Below, in pieces: positions 24,297 to 32,755 of a stretch of DNA of 36,183 nt. The translations under genes and the position numbers were made by a program. Every line of letters starts with the position of its first letter. Positions within the stretch are counted from its first letter, which is position 1. The stretch is from an uncultured Nitrospira sp. (GTDB lineage: Bacteria > Nitrospirota > Nitrospiria > Nitrospirales > Nitrospiraceae). The DNA is taken from NCBI GenBank assembly GCA_902500715.1, contig CABVRO010000025.1, forward strand, positions 1-36,183. Reading direction: 5' to 3'. The notes beneath the pieces were generated by a model. It had not been told where the DNA came from. It ran no database searches and was given only the letters and a program-made list of their open reading frames with translations.

Positions 24297-25655
24297 ATGA
24301 CCGGCCAAACCCTTCCGCTCCCTCTGCTTCTTTCCGTCTCCGACGTGACGCGACTTATCCGCGATTCCCTGGAAGCGCAGTTCCAGGATATCTGGATCGA
24401 AGGCGAAATTACCAACCTTCGCGCCCCGTCTTCCGGACACCTGTATTTCACCTTAAAAGATGAGCAGAGCCAGCTTCGCGGGGTACTCTTTCGATCCGGG
24501 GCCTCACGGCTGCGGTTCACGCTGCAAGAGGGTCTGGCGATCGTCGCGCGCGGACGCATTTCGGTGTACGAGCCGCGGGGCGAGTACCAACTGATCGTCG
24601 ACTCGCTGGAGCCGAAGGGCGTCGGGGCATTTCAACTGGCGTTCGAACAACTCAAGGAGCGGTTGGCGCGAGAAGGATTGTTCGACGAAGCGCGAAAGCG
24701 TCCCCTGCCTCCCTTTCCGCGCACGGTCGGCGTGGTGACGTCTCGCACCGGGGCCGCGGTCCGCGATATTGTGGCGGTTCTCCGTCGCCGCTGTCCGGTT
24801 GCGAATATTCTCATCGCTCCCGTGCCGGTCCAGGGCGAGGGAGCTGCCGAGCAGATTGCGGAAGCGATCACGACGCTAAGTGGAATGCCCCAGGTTGAGG
24901 TGATGATCGTCGGGCGTGGAGGCGGTGCCGCAGAGGATTTGTGGGCGTTCAACGAAGAAGTGGTCGTTCGCGCCATTGTGCGGTCGAGAGTCCCGGTCGT
25001 GTCTGCGGTGGGGCATGAAATCGACGTGACCCTTGCCGACTTTGCCGCGGACTATCGGGCTCCGACTCCTTCAGCCGCGGCCGAGGCGGTGGCGCCGGTG
25101 TTGGATGAGATTGTGGAGCGATTAGGCGAGACGTCGGATCGTCTGTGTCGAATCGTGCGTACTTTGCTGGAGAGACAGCACCATCGGTTCGAGCGATCGG
25201 TCGGAGTGATGCGCGACATGCGCGTTCGAGTGCAGGCGCATGCCCAGCATCTCGATGAATTGCGAGACGGATTGACGCGCACGCTGACCGAACGATTGAC
25301 CCTGCTTCACCGCGTGATGGTGGAGCGTCAACATGCCTTGTTGGCTCAAGGGCCGCGCAACCGGATTCAGACTGCGTTGGTGGTGATCCCGCAACTGTAT
25401 AAACGGTTGGAGCAAGAGGCCAGACGGGGACTCATGTCCAGGCGGCAAGCGGTTGCGTCGTACATGCTGGCATTGGACGCCCTCAGTCCGTTGGCGATTT
25501 TAAGCCGCGGGTATAGCGTCATCCAGGCAATTCCGTCCGGGCGGATCGTCCGGCTGGCGTCAGAAGTGGCGGTGGGGGATGTGGTGCAGGCGCGGCTGGC
25601 TGAGGGGCGTCTGTTGTGTCACGTCAATGAGGTGCTGCCGCCTTCGATGTCTTGA
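24297..25655 (+). CDS. xseA: Exodeoxyribonuclease VII large subunit
   Basis: Catalytic subunit (452 aa) of ExoVII, which degrades single-stranded DNA to short oligonucleotides in mismatch and crosslink repair. The N-terminal OB fold (IWIEGEITNLRAPSSGHLYF) binds DNA. The nuclease core carries GVVTSRTGAAVRDI, GRGGGAAEDLWAFN and VSAVGHEIDVTLADFAAD. A long coiled coil (about 290-400) binds the small subunits. ATG 24297 is preferred over an in-frame TTG at 24276; only a weak AGG precedes it. xseB follows in the same direction about 57 nt downstream. Confidence 0.95.
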   Translation: MTGQTLPLPLLLSVSDVTRLIRDSLEAQFQDIWIEGEITNLRAPSSGHLYFTLKDEQSQLRGVLFRSGASRLRFTLQEGLAIVARGRISVYEPRGEYQLIVDSLEPKGVGAFQLAFEQLKERLAREGLFDEARKRPLPPFPRTVGVVTSRTGAAVRDIVAVLRRRCPVANILIAPVPVQGEGAAEQIAEAITTLSGMPQVEVMIVGRGGGAAEDLWAFNEEVVVRAIVRSRVPVVSAVGHEIDVTLADFAADYRAPTPSAAAEAVAPVLDEIVERLGETSDRLCRIVRTLLERQHHRFERSVGVMRDMRVRVQAHAQHLDELRDGLTRTLTERLTLLHRVMVERQHALLAQGPRNRIQTALVVIPQLYKRLEQEARRGLMSRRQAVASYMLALDALSPLAILSRGYSVIQAIPSGRIVRLASEVAVGDVVQARLAEGRLLCHVNEVLPPSMS

Positions 25656-25712
25656 CCTCACCGGTGGGGCAGGCAATAATGTTTCGTTTGATGAATGAGC
25701 AAGGGAGTTGTT

Positions 25713-25961
25713 GTGGCTGCCGTGAAGTTTGAATATGCCATGGCACGATTGGAAACGATTGTTGCCGAACTTGAAAAGGGCGATCTTCCTCTCGATGACT
25801 CGCTGAAGATTTTCGAGGAGGGGATTCGGTTGTCCAAGACTTGCCTGAAGATGTTGGAGGATGCCGAGCGGAAGGTTGAAATCCTGGTGCAAGAGAAGGA
25901 CGGCAAGAAACGGATTCAAGCGTTTTCTCCCGGGGAGGATGAGCCGGAGCGCACTCAGTAA
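25713..25961 (+). CDS. xseB: Exodeoxyribonuclease VII small subunit
   Basis: An 82-aa helical hairpin protein that decorates the XseA coiled coil. The family signature is clear: KFEYAMARLETIVAELEKG, then LPLDDSLKIFEEGI and CLKMLEDAERKVEIL. The start is taken as GTG 25713, because AAGGGAG (25701-25707) sits five bases upstream. An in-frame ATG at 25695 would add six residues (MSKGVV) but has no ribosome site. The C-terminal 15 residues are charged and variable. Confidence 0.9.
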   Translation: MAAVKFEYAMARLETIVAELEKGDLPLDDSLKIFEEGIRLSKTCLKMLEDAERKVEILVQEKDGKKRIQAFSPGEDEPERTQ

Positions 25962-26028
25962 CGGTCTGATCGATGTACGGGCTATCACGTCGTCCGTGCC
26001 TGTCGCAGTAGAACTTCCATCACAGCCT

Positions 26029-26784
26029 ATGAGCCAGAAATTACGCCCGGAGCGGGAACGGCTGGATCGCGTGCTCGTCAGTCGAGGGTTGGTTGCCAGT
26101 CGGGAAGACGCGGCGCGACTCATTCTGGCCGGTCTCGTCCGTGTGGACGGGGTGGTGGTTGATAAGGCGGCGAGACCGACCTGGTCGGATGCGAAGGTGG
26201 AGCTGACCGGGTCCGGGTCGCCCTATGTCGGCCGCGGGGGAGAGAAGTTAGCCGGCGCGCTGGATCGATTTCAGGTCGACCCGAAAGGGATGCTGTGCTT
26301 CGACGTTGGGTGTTCGACCGGGGGATTTACCGATTGTCTGCTGCAGCGCGGTGCTACGCGTGTCTATGCCGTCGATGTGGGGTATGGCCAATTTGAGTGG
26401 CGGCTACGCCAGGATCCACGCGTGGTGCTCATGGAGCGGACCAACATCCGGTATCTTGAGCCGGGTGCCATCCGGGATCCGATCGATCTGATTGTCATCG
26501 ATGTGTCCTTTATCTCGCTAACCCTCGTGCTGCCCTGTGTCGTGCCCTACCTCACTGAGTCTGGGTTTGTGATCACGTTGATCAAACCGCAGTTCGAGGT
26601 GGGCAAAGGCCTTGTCGGACGGGGTGGGATTGTTCGTGATGATGGCTTGCGGGAGGGGGCGGCCGACAAAGTGGTCGGGTGCGCGCAGCAGTTGGGGCTG
26701 GAGCTGGCGGGTCGCATGGATTCGCCCATCGAGGGTAGAAAGGGTAATCGGGAAATCCTGACTTGGTTCCGGCGCAGGACGTGA
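26029..26784 (+). CDS. tlyA: TlyA family rRNA 2'-O-methyltransferase
   Basis: A 251-aa protein with an N-terminal S4 RNA-binding domain (LDRVLVSRGLVASREDAARL) and an FtsJ/RrmJ-type methyltransferase domain. The SAM loop is DVGCSTGGFTD (92-102). The catalytic K-D-K-E set fits Lys73, Asp158, Lys186 and Glu235 or Glu242. TlyA methylates 16S C1409 and/or 23S C1920 ribose and is often mislabelled hemolysin. ATG 26029 is chosen because the S4 domain begins a few residues later; an upstream extension overlaps xseB. Placement behind xseB is common in bacteria. Confidence 0.93.
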   Translation: MSQKLRPERERLDRVLVSRGLVASREDAARLILAGLVRVDGVVVDKAARPTWSDAKVELTGSGSPYVGRGGEKLAGALDRFQVDPKGMLCFDVGCSTGGFTDCLLQRGATRVYAVDVGYGQFEWRLRQDPRVVLMERTNIRYLEPGAIRDPIDLIVIDVSFISLTLVLPCVVPYLTESGFVITLIKPQFEVGKGLVGRGGIVRDDGLREGAADKVVGCAQQLGLELAGRMDSPIEGRKGNREILTWFRRRT

Positions 26785-26899
26785 AGGGTTCGAGGATGGG
26801 GTTCGTGAGGATTGAGGCGGGTTTTGTCTGGGACTTTCAAGCGCAAGGCGAAAACACTTTGCGGAAGCCGGCAGAAGGTGTAGGCTGACCATCAATCGC

Positions 26900-26915
26900 T
26901 CGGTCGGGGGACCGA
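26900..26915. repeat. Perfect inverted repeat upstream of the epimerase
   Basis: TCGGTC, loop GGGG, GACCGA: six perfect pairs, 35 nt before the epimerase ATG. No T-tract follows, so it is more likely an operator or a 5'-leader hairpin than a terminator. The rest of 26785-26949 shows no clear promoter. Confidence 0.4.
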
Positions 26916-26949
26916 CAGATCTGCAGACGAAGGAGAGGCGAGGAGACGT

Positions 26950-27873
26950 ATGAAAGTCTTGGTCACCGGGGGCGCAGGGTTTATTGGGTCACATGTCGTG
27001 GATCGGTTGCTCCAGGAGGGGCACGATGTCGTGGTGGTCGATAATCTTGTCACGGGAAAGCGGAAAAACGTCCCCAAGGCGGCCCAATTCTACAAGTTGG
27101 ATATAGAAAACCCTAAGCTGGAACGGATTTTTCGCAATGAACGGCCGTCGGTCGTGTTCCACTTGGCTGCACAGATGAACGTGCGTCGATCGGTCGAAGA
27201 TCCGATGTTCGATGCACACGTCAATGTGCTCGGGACGCTCAATGTGCTGGAGCAAGCATCGAAGCATGGCGCGCGGAAGGTCGTCTTCTCCTCATCAGGC
27301 GGGGCGATTTATGGAGAGCAATTGGCATTTCCCGCCGCGGAAACTCACATCACCCAGCCTCTTTCCCCGTACGGTATCAGCAAGTTATGTGGCGAGCATT
27401 ACCTGTCCTACTACCACCGGTTGAGCGGTATTCAAGTGGTCAGTCTTCGATATGCCAATGTGTACGGGCCACGGCAGGATCCGGAGGGTGAGGCAGGAGT
27501 CGTTGCCATTTTCATTCAAAAGATGCTGCGTGGCGAACAGGCGGTGGTGAACGGGAACGGGCGTCAGACTCGGGATTTTGTGTTCGTCGAGGACGTCGTG
27601 GAGTCGAATTTGATGGCAATGGGTCCTGAGGTGGGGGGCGTGTACAACGTGGGCACGGGAATCGAGACGTCCGTGAACGACCTCTTCAAAATCGTCGTCG
27701 ATTTAACTAAAGTAGAGTTTAAGGAAGTGCATGGCCCGGCCAAGCGAGGCGAGCAAGCCAGAAGCGTCATCGACTCCACAAAGCTCCACCGTGACCTGGG
27801 ATGGGAACCGAAGGTCGATCTTCGGGAGGGACTGCGGCGGACGGTCGAGTATTTCCGCGACGGGCGCGGGTAG
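26950..27873 (+). CDS. NAD-dependent nucleotide-sugar epimerase (extended SDR)
   Basis: A 307-aa cytosolic enzyme, probably a UDP-glucose/UDP-GlcNAc 4-epimerase supplying sugars for envelope polysaccharide. The Rossmann motif is TGGAGFIG (6-13). NAD-binding Asp31 ends the second strand. The HLAAQ block is at 71-75, catalytic Tyr141 and Lys145 lie in SPYGISK, and VYGPRQDP follows. Purine-rich GGAG sequences precede ATG 26950. It could equally be a dTDP-glucose dehydratase-like or UDP-glucuronate-modifying SDR; substrate cannot be settled. It converges with the rhodanese gene, and a weak 5-bp stem lies between them at 27874-27892. Confidence 0.88.
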   Translation: MKVLVTGGAGFIGSHVVDRLLQEGHDVVVVDNLVTGKRKNVPKAAQFYKLDIENPKLERIFRNERPSVVFHLAAQMNVRRSVEDPMFDAHVNVLGTLNVLEQASKHGARKVVFSSSGGAIYGEQLAFPAAETHITQPLSPYGISKLCGEHYLSYYHRLSGIQVVSLRYANVYGPRQDPEGEAGVVAIFIQKMLRGEQAVVNGNGRQTRDFVFVEDVVESNLMAMGPEVGGVYNVGTGIETSVNDLFKIVVDLTKVEFKEVHGPAKRGEQARSVIDSTKLHRDLGWEPKVDLREGLRRTVEYFRDGRG

Positions 27874-27882
27874 CCGCTTGAG

Positions 27883-28203
27883 CTAGTAGCGGGGCACGGA
27901 TGGGTCTACCTGAGTAGACCAGGCATCGATGCCTCCGATCAGGTTTTTCACCTTTCCGAATCCTTGCTGCAGCAGAAACCCCGTCGCATCCGCACTTCTC
28001 ATCCCGTGGTGGCACACGGCGACAATCTCGGCGTCGCGGTCTAGTTTGCCAAGAGATTGCTGTAGGGTCGCTAGCGGGACCAGAATGGATCCCTCCAGCT
28101 TGGCGATGGCATATTCCCATGGTTCCCGGACGTCTACCAGCACCAGCTTATCGCCTTTATCTAGCCTCGACTTGAGATCCTTAGGGGTAATCGTGAAACT
28201 CAT
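27883..28203 (-). CDS. Single-domain rhodanese (sulfurtransferase)
   Basis: A 106-aa rhodanese domain protein. The active-site loop is CHHGMRS with Cys64 forming a persulfide, and VDVREPWEY (23-31) is the other conserved block. The six-residue loop fits a sulfur-accepting rhodanese (GlpE/PspE size). The physiological sulfur donor and acceptor are unknown. GGAGG lies eight bases before ATG 28203, and a near-consensus promoter is at 28258-28230, so it is expressed alone. No signal peptide, so cytoplasmic. Confidence 0.93.
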   Translation of the reverse strand: MSFTITPKDLKSRLDKGDKLVLVDVREPWEYAIAKLEGSILVPLATLQQSLGKLDRDAEIVAVCHHGMRSADATGFLLQQGFGKVKNLIGGIDAWSTQVDPSVPRY

Positions 28204-28229
28204 CAGTGCACCTCCATCTATAGGATCGG

Positions 28230-28258
28230 ATCATAAGGAGCCGTAAAATGGGTGTCAA
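28230..28258 (-). promoter_or_regulatory. Near-consensus promoter of the rhodanese gene
   Basis: Minus strand: TTGACA (28258-28253), 17 nt, TATGAT (28235-28230). The start is expected near 28223, leaving a 20-nt leader with GGAGG. Confidence 0.75.
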
Positions 28259-28508
28259 CTCCGGTGTGGTTAGCCGATCATCGTATGGGGTTTGAGCTCA
28301 AGACTTAACGGTTTCAGACCGAAGCGTAGAGATGAGAGGTCGAGGGCGTGAGCCTGACAATGAGTCGGCAGGTCACGTCTCTGGAGATGGTCGTTTTTTG
28401 TCGAATTGTGCAAATCCTGCCTAGTCTTTTGCGCGGAATCGGCATGGAGACAGAGTAGAATTCTGCCGTAAGTGCTTGATAACTGAAGCGCAAGTTGTGT
28501 TCGCCGGT
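28259..28508. other. Intergenic stretch between rhodanese and cutA promoters
   Basis: Most of the 344-nt gap 28204-28547. It holds a 10-bp palindrome TTGAGCTCAA at 28292-28301 and nothing else I can assign. Short open frames here lack ribosome sites and family features, and no tRNA or terminator shape is visible. Confidence 0.4.
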
Positions 28509-28536
28509 TTGTGTCGGCACGCAATTTGCTTAGACT
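28509..28536 (+). promoter_or_regulatory. Possible cutA promoter
   Basis: TTGTGT (28509-28514), 16 nt, TAGACT (28531-28536), ending 11 nt before the proposed GTG start. Both hexamers match consensus partially. Confidence 0.35.
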
Positions 28537-28547
28537 GTGAGGAAGAC

Positions 28548-28877
28548 GTGGAGACGAACGGCTCTGAGGTCGTGGTGTTTGTGACTGCGGCAACAGCTGA
28601 ACAGGCAGAAAGACTCGGGCGGATCATTCTGGAATCCAGGCTAGCCGCTTGCGTGAATGTCTTGCATGGTATTCGATCGATTTTCCGTTGGGAGGATAAG
28701 ATCAACGTCGAAAATGAGTGCCTGATGCTCATCAAAACAACCCTGGAGCGATACCCGGAGCTCGAAGCAGTCATTCGACGGCACCACAGCTATACCATCC
28801 CTGAGATCATCGCGCTCCCGGTCATTGCGGGGTCGGCGCCCTACCTGGGATGGGTCCGGGACGAGACTCGTAAGTAG
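28548..28877 (+). CDS. cutA: CutA1-family divalent-cation tolerance protein
   Basis: A 109-aa ferredoxin-like protein forming very stable trimers; linked to copper tolerance in E. coli, with true function unsettled. Visible family blocks are VVVFVTAATAEQAERLG, LAACVNVLHGIRSIFRWE and HSYTIPEIIALPV. GTG 28548 gives the usual CutA length (105-112 aa), with GAGGA four bases upstream. In-frame starts at 28476 (TTG) or 28497 (GTG) would add an unconserved Cys-containing extension and lie upstream of the likely transcription start. Confidence 0.9.
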   Translation: METNGSEVVVFVTAATAEQAERLGRIILESRLAACVNVLHGIRSIFRWEDKINVENECLMLIKTTLERYPELEAVIRRHHSYTIPEIIALPVIAGSAPYLGWVRDETRK

Positions 28878-28912
28878 TTGATTCTAATTATGTAATTTTT
28901 GAAAACAAAGGG

Positions 28913-28941
28913 TTGACCATCGCGCCAGAGATCAGTACACT
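28913..28941 (+). promoter_or_regulatory. Predicted promoter of the M23 peptidase gene
   Basis: TTGACC (28913-28918), 17 nt, TACACT (28936-28941). The start is near 28948, 46 nt before the ATG. The region just upstream (28880-28910) is A/T-rich, as in a UP element. Confidence 0.65.
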
Positions 28942-28993
28942 GCGAAAGGTAACTGGCTGAATTCTTGGTTGAATCCGTGAAGGGGAGTGTCCT

Positions 28994-30013
28994 ATGAGCC
29001 AACAAGCGGCCGAAACAAGTGATGCCTATACTGTGGTGGTCTTTCGGGGGTCCTCCTCCAAGCCGTTACGGTTTAGTTTTCCACGGAAATTCGTGCGCAA
29101 GCTCCTGATCTTGGCTGCGATCCTGGTCGTGGCAGATCTGCTCGTTATCTCTCATTATGTGATTCGGACCGGAGAAGTCTGGCAATTGTCCGCGTTCCGG
29201 GCTGAAGCCATGGGCGCGCGTGAACAGACGGCTGCCTTTTCCGCCGCGATTGATGACCTCAAGAAGCGTCTTTCGACCATGGGAGAGGTGAATCAACGGC
29301 TTCGGGTCATGCTGGGAATTGACGCCAGCAAGCCTGCCGGTGATTTGGCGAACGGACGGGGTGGCGAGGACGGTCCATTGCCGGATGGAAAAACCGGTGT
29401 GCAGGGGAGTGGGTCGGCCAGTTCTGGGCTGGAATCGCGTCAGCAGGTCTCCGAAGCGCGTGATGCCAATCAGTCCGAAGTTGATTTTGCTACGGAAAGT
29501 ATTGAAGAGGTGACACAGCAAGTCCGCGAAAGCCTTGATGCCCTCGTCCGGGAGGCCAAGCAACAGGAGGAAGCCCTCGAAAGCCTGACCCAAGTTGCAG
29601 AGCAGCGATCGACTCAGTGGGCGTCAACGCCCTCCATCTGGCCTGTACGCGGATGGGTGACCTCGGCGTTTGGTCCCCGAGTTTCGCCGTTCACCGAAAA
29701 GCCGGCCTGGCATGACGGTCTGGATATCGGTGCTCAGGCAAATTCCCCCGTCCAGGCTCCGGCGCTCGGGCGCGTCGTCACTGTAGCCTTCGACTCGAAA
29801 ATGGGCAATATGGTCAAGCTGGACCATGGCTATGGGATTGAGACGGTCTATGGACACCTTGCCAAGTCGTTGGTGAAAGAAGGGCAGCGAGTGAAGCGCG
29901 GCGATGTGGTCGCGCTTGTCGGAAGCACCGGGCTTTCCACGGGGCCGCATCTCCATTACATGGTCAAGAAGAACGGCCAAGCGTTGGATCCGACCAAGTT
30001 TATTCTCGACTAG
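28994..30013 (+). CDS. Membrane-anchored M23 metallopeptidase
   Basis: A 339-aa peptidoglycan endopeptidase. The basic cytoplasmic N-terminus is followed by one membrane helix (about 36-56), a periplasmic coiled coil (about 64-108), a Gly/Ser-rich linker, a second coiled coil (about 160-205) and a LytM domain (about 215-339). Zinc ligands are all present: His240 and Asp244 (HDGLD) and His321 in GPHLHY, with His288 (YGHL) for catalysis. It should therefore be active, unlike EnvC or NlpD. Its layout resembles DipM/MepM-like or cell-shape (Csd1-type) peptidases. GGGGAG lies about seven bases before the ATG. Confidence 0.92.
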   Translation: MSQQAAETSDAYTVVVFRGSSSKPLRFSFPRKFVRKLLILAAILVVADLLVISHYVIRTGEVWQLSAFRAEAMGAREQTAAFSAAIDDLKKRLSTMGEVNQRLRVMLGIDASKPAGDLANGRGGEDGPLPDGKTGVQGSGSASSGLESRQQVSEARDANQSEVDFATESIEEVTQQVRESLDALVREAKQQEEALESLTQVAEQRSTQWASTPSIWPVRGWVTSAFGPRVSPFTEKPAWHDGLDIGAQANSPVQAPALGRVVTVAFDSKMGNMVKLDHGYGIETVYGHLAKSLVKEGQRVKRGDVVALVGSTGLSTGPHLHYMVKKNGQALDPTKFILD

Positions 30014-30154
30014 TCTTTTCGCATTCCTTCCGGCTTTCGAACGAAGTTTGCCCGATCCCGTCCTCTTTCTCCGTTATAACCTCAACCGTCCATGCCCAGC
30101 GCGACCGCTCCTGTTTTGCCCAGTCCCTGCGTCCCATTACTTCCTCGAATGCCG

Positions 30155-30163
30155 TGGTATACT
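30155..30163 (+). promoter_or_regulatory. Extended -10 promoter of fhs
   Basis: TGGTATACT at 30155-30163: a TGn extension plus a near-perfect -10 (TATACT), 42 nt before ATG 30205. There is no convincing -35, which extended -10 promoters can do without. Confidence 0.5.
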
Positions 30164-30204
30164 CCCCACTTTCATGAAATTCTTGCTATCACGAGGAACA
30201 TTGC

Positions 30205-31887
30205 ATGACTGATCTGGAGATAGCTCGTTCCGTCCCTCACAAGCATATATTCGAAGTCGCACAGTCCTTAGGCATTCATTCCGACGATCTAATTCCCTAT
30301 GGTCGATATAAGGCCAAGATCGCCGCCACGCTGGGCGAGCGAATTCAGAACAGACCGCTGGGACGATACATCCTGGTGACCGCCATCAATCCAACCCCCC
30401 TCGGCGAGGGCAAGACTACGACTTCAATTGGGCTGAGCATGGGATTGTGTCGCCTAGGTCATCGGGCTGCCGTGACGCTCAGGCAGCCTTCTCTGGGACC
30501 GGTCTTTGGAATCAAGGGGGGTGGTACCGGAGGCGGGAGAGCCCAGGTCCATCCCATGGAAGAGATCAATCTGCATTTCACCGGCGATGCCCATGCCGTC
30601 TCTGCGAGCCACAATCTTCTTTCCGCATTTGTCGATAACCATCTGTTTCACGGCAATACGCTTAAAGTCGATCCGAAAGGGATCAGATGGCCTCGCACGC
30701 TTGGGGTGAGTGACCGCGCGCTTCGGGACATTCTCCTGGGAGAGGAAACCGGACGGAGGTCGGGAAAGTTTGTGATTACGGAGGCCTCGGAAGTCATGGC
30801 GGTGTTGGCCCTGGCAACCGACCAGGCAGATCTTCGCCAACGCCTCGGAAGAATTCTGGTGGGCCTGGCGGAGGGCGGACAGATGGTCCGTGCTGAGGAA
30901 TTCGGCTGCGCCGGATCCATGGCCGTCTTGCTGAAAGAGGCCTTGTTGCCGAATCTCGTGCAGACTCTGGAAGGAACTCCGGCGTTCGTGCATGCCGGAC
31001 CGTTCGGCAACATCGCGCACGGGAATTGCTCGATTGTCTCCGATCGGTTGGCATTACGTTGCGCAGACTATGTGGTGACTGAAGCTGGATTCGGGAGTGA
31101 TTTGGGCGCGGAAAAGTTCTTCAATATTAAGTGCCGTGCGTCCGGTCTTCGTCCGGATGTCGGGGTGGTGGTGGCGACCTTGCGTGCGCTTAAGTTGCAT
31201 GGCGGTGGGGGTATCGTGAAATCCGGTGCTCCATTGCCTCCCGGTGTGACGGGGCCGAATCAGGCGGCATTGGAGCAGGGTTTTGCCAACCTCGAACAGC
31301 ATATCGCCAATGTCAGAGCCCATGGAGTGCCGGTGGTGGTCGCGGTGAACGCGTTCAAGGACGATTCCGCCGATGAATTACGCTGGGTGTGCGAGCGCGC
31401 ATTGGCGGCAGGAGCGGCGGCAGCTGCGGTGTCGACTCACTGGTCCGATGGCGGACGGGGAGCCGAGGACCTGGCCCGGGCGGTCGTCAAGGTCGCTGCG
31501 CAAGGCGCGCAATTTCGCCCTCTCTATGATGCGACCTCGCCTATCAAGAAAAAGATTGAGACCATCGCCACCACGATCTATGGGGCGTCCGACGTATCGT
31601 TCTCGCTTCAGGCGGAGCAGGATGTGGAGCTGGCGACACGATTGGGATTCGATCGACTTCCCATTTGTATGGCGAAGACTCCGCTTTCACTGTCCCACGA
31701 CCCGACGGTGAAGGGGCGGCCCACTGGATTTACGGTGCCGATTCAGGAGCTGCGGATCCTGGCCGGGGCAGGGTTTCTCACCGCGGTCTGCTCAGGCATT
31801 CAGTTGATGCCGGGTTTGCCGAAGAAGCCTGCCGGGGAACGGATCGATGTCGATCCACTATCGGGTCAAATTGTGGGCTTGCAGTAG
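30205..31887 (+). CDS. fhs: Formate--tetrahydrofolate ligase
   Basis: Cytosolic enzyme (560 aa) forming 10-formyl-THF from formate, THF and ATP, feeding one-carbon metabolism. The P-loop TPLGEGKTT is at 64-72. Other diagnostic blocks are RQPSLGPVFGIKGGGTGGG, the NLHFTGD/SASHNLL region, AHGNCS and VTEAGFGSDLG. The length matches the family, and no key segment is missing. AGGA lies about nine bases before ATG 30205. It stands alone, with no folD or fchA next to it, and converges with hflC after 7 nt. Confidence 0.96.
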   Translation: MTDLEIARSVPHKHIFEVAQSLGIHSDDLIPYGRYKAKIAATLGERIQNRPLGRYILVTAINPTPLGEGKTTTSIGLSMGLCRLGHRAAVTLRQPSLGPVFGIKGGGTGGGRAQVHPMEEINLHFTGDAHAVSASHNLLSAFVDNHLFHGNTLKVDPKGIRWPRTLGVSDRALRDILLGEETGRRSGKFVITEASEVMAVLALATDQADLRQRLGRILVGLAEGGQMVRAEEFGCAGSMAVLLKEALLPNLVQTLEGTPAFVHAGPFGNIAHGNCSIVSDRLALRCADYVVTEAGFGSDLGAEKFFNIKCRASGLRPDVGVVVATLRALKLHGGGGIVKSGAPLPPGVTGPNQAALEQGFANLEQHIANVRAHGVPVVVAVNAFKDDSADELRWVCERALAAGAAAAAVSTHWSDGGRGAEDLARAVVKVAAQGAQFRPLYDATSPIKKKIETIATTIYGASDVSFSLQAEQDVELATRLGFDRLPICMAKTPLSLSHDPTVKGRPTGFTVPIQELRILAGAGFLTAVCSGIQLMPGLPKKPAGERIDVDPLSGQIVGLQ

Positions 31888-31894
31888 TGGAGTG

Positions 31895-32755
31895 TTACCG
31901 TTGTTTCAGGTACCGGAAGAATTCTGATTCGGGACTGACGAGGATGGTGGTCTTGTCCTTGAGGGTCTTGCGATAGGCTTCCATGGTGCGGGTAAACTCG
32001 AAGAAATGCGGATCCTGGCGATAGGCATCGGCATAGATGCGGAACGCTTTGGCGTCTCCGCCTCCGCGCAATTCCTCTGATTCTCGATAGGCCTCTGCGA
32101 GGATGATCTCTCGATCTTTCTCCGCCTCCGATTTGATTTTCTGAGCCTCTTCCGCGCCCTCTGCGCGATATTGCTTCGCTTGTCGCTCCCGCTCGGCTTG
32201 CATGCGCGAGAACACGGCCTTTTCATTCTGCTCAGGCAGGTCGGCTCGTTTAATCCGCACGTCCTGGATTTCGATGCCGTAGGCAGACGCTTTTTCGTTG
32301 GCGCGCTGGGTCACCACGGCCATGAGCTGCGCGCGGGCCGATGAGACGATTTCCGCCAGATCGTGCCGGCCTAATTCCACCCGCAGTTCGGAATAAATAA
32401 TATCGTGCAGCCGCTGGAGCGCGCCGCGCTGACTTTGGAACGCCTGATACACCTTCAGCGGGTCGGTGATCCGCCACTTCGCAAAATTATCGAGCAGCAG
32501 GGTTTTCTTGTCCTGAGTAATGACGTCTTGCGCATTGGAGTCGTAGTCCAGGAGGCGTTTGTCGAAGTAGGTGACTTCTTCGATAAACGGCATTTTGAGA
32601 TAGAGGCCCCCTTCGGTAACGTTCCGGACCGGTTTTCCGAGCTGAACCACGATGGCATTCTGAGTGACATCGACGATGTAAAACGGCGATGCCCCGAGGA
32701 CGAGCAGTCCGAGAATAATGCCGGCAAATGCCAGGATAAATCCTTGCTTGCTCAT
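31895..32755 (-). CDS. hflC: HflC membrane protease modulator
   Basis: A 286-aa SPFH/prohibitin protein with an N-terminal membrane anchor (about 5-25, GFILAFAGIILGLLVLG) and a periplasmic SPFH domain. A coiled coil follows (ERQAKQYRAEGAEEAQKIKSEAEKD region). HflC with HflK forms a cage around FtsH that limits its proteolysis of membrane proteins. The ATG overlaps the hflK stop by four bases (ATGA), showing translational coupling and 1:1 production. The C-terminus (LVSPESEFFRYLKQ) is typical for HflC. Confidence 0.93.
   Translation of the reverse strand: MSKQGFILAFAGIILGLLVLGASPFYIVDVTQNAIVVQLGKPVRNVTEGGLYLKMPFIEEVTYFDKRLLDYDSNAQDVITQDKKTLLLDNFAKWRITDPLKVYQAFQSQRGALQRLHDIIYSELRVELGRHDLAEIVSSARAQLMAVVTQRANEKASAYGIEIQDVRIKRADLPEQNEKAVFSRMQAERERQAKQYRAEGAEEAQKIKSEAEKDREIILAEAYRESEELRGGGDAKAFRIYADAYRQDPHFFEFTRTMEAYRKTLKDKTTILVSPESEFFRYLKQR

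Noticed and set aside
28270..28593. 107-codon minus frame between rhodanese and cutA
   Set aside because: It overlaps the cutA start region, has no ribosome site and low-complexity translation.
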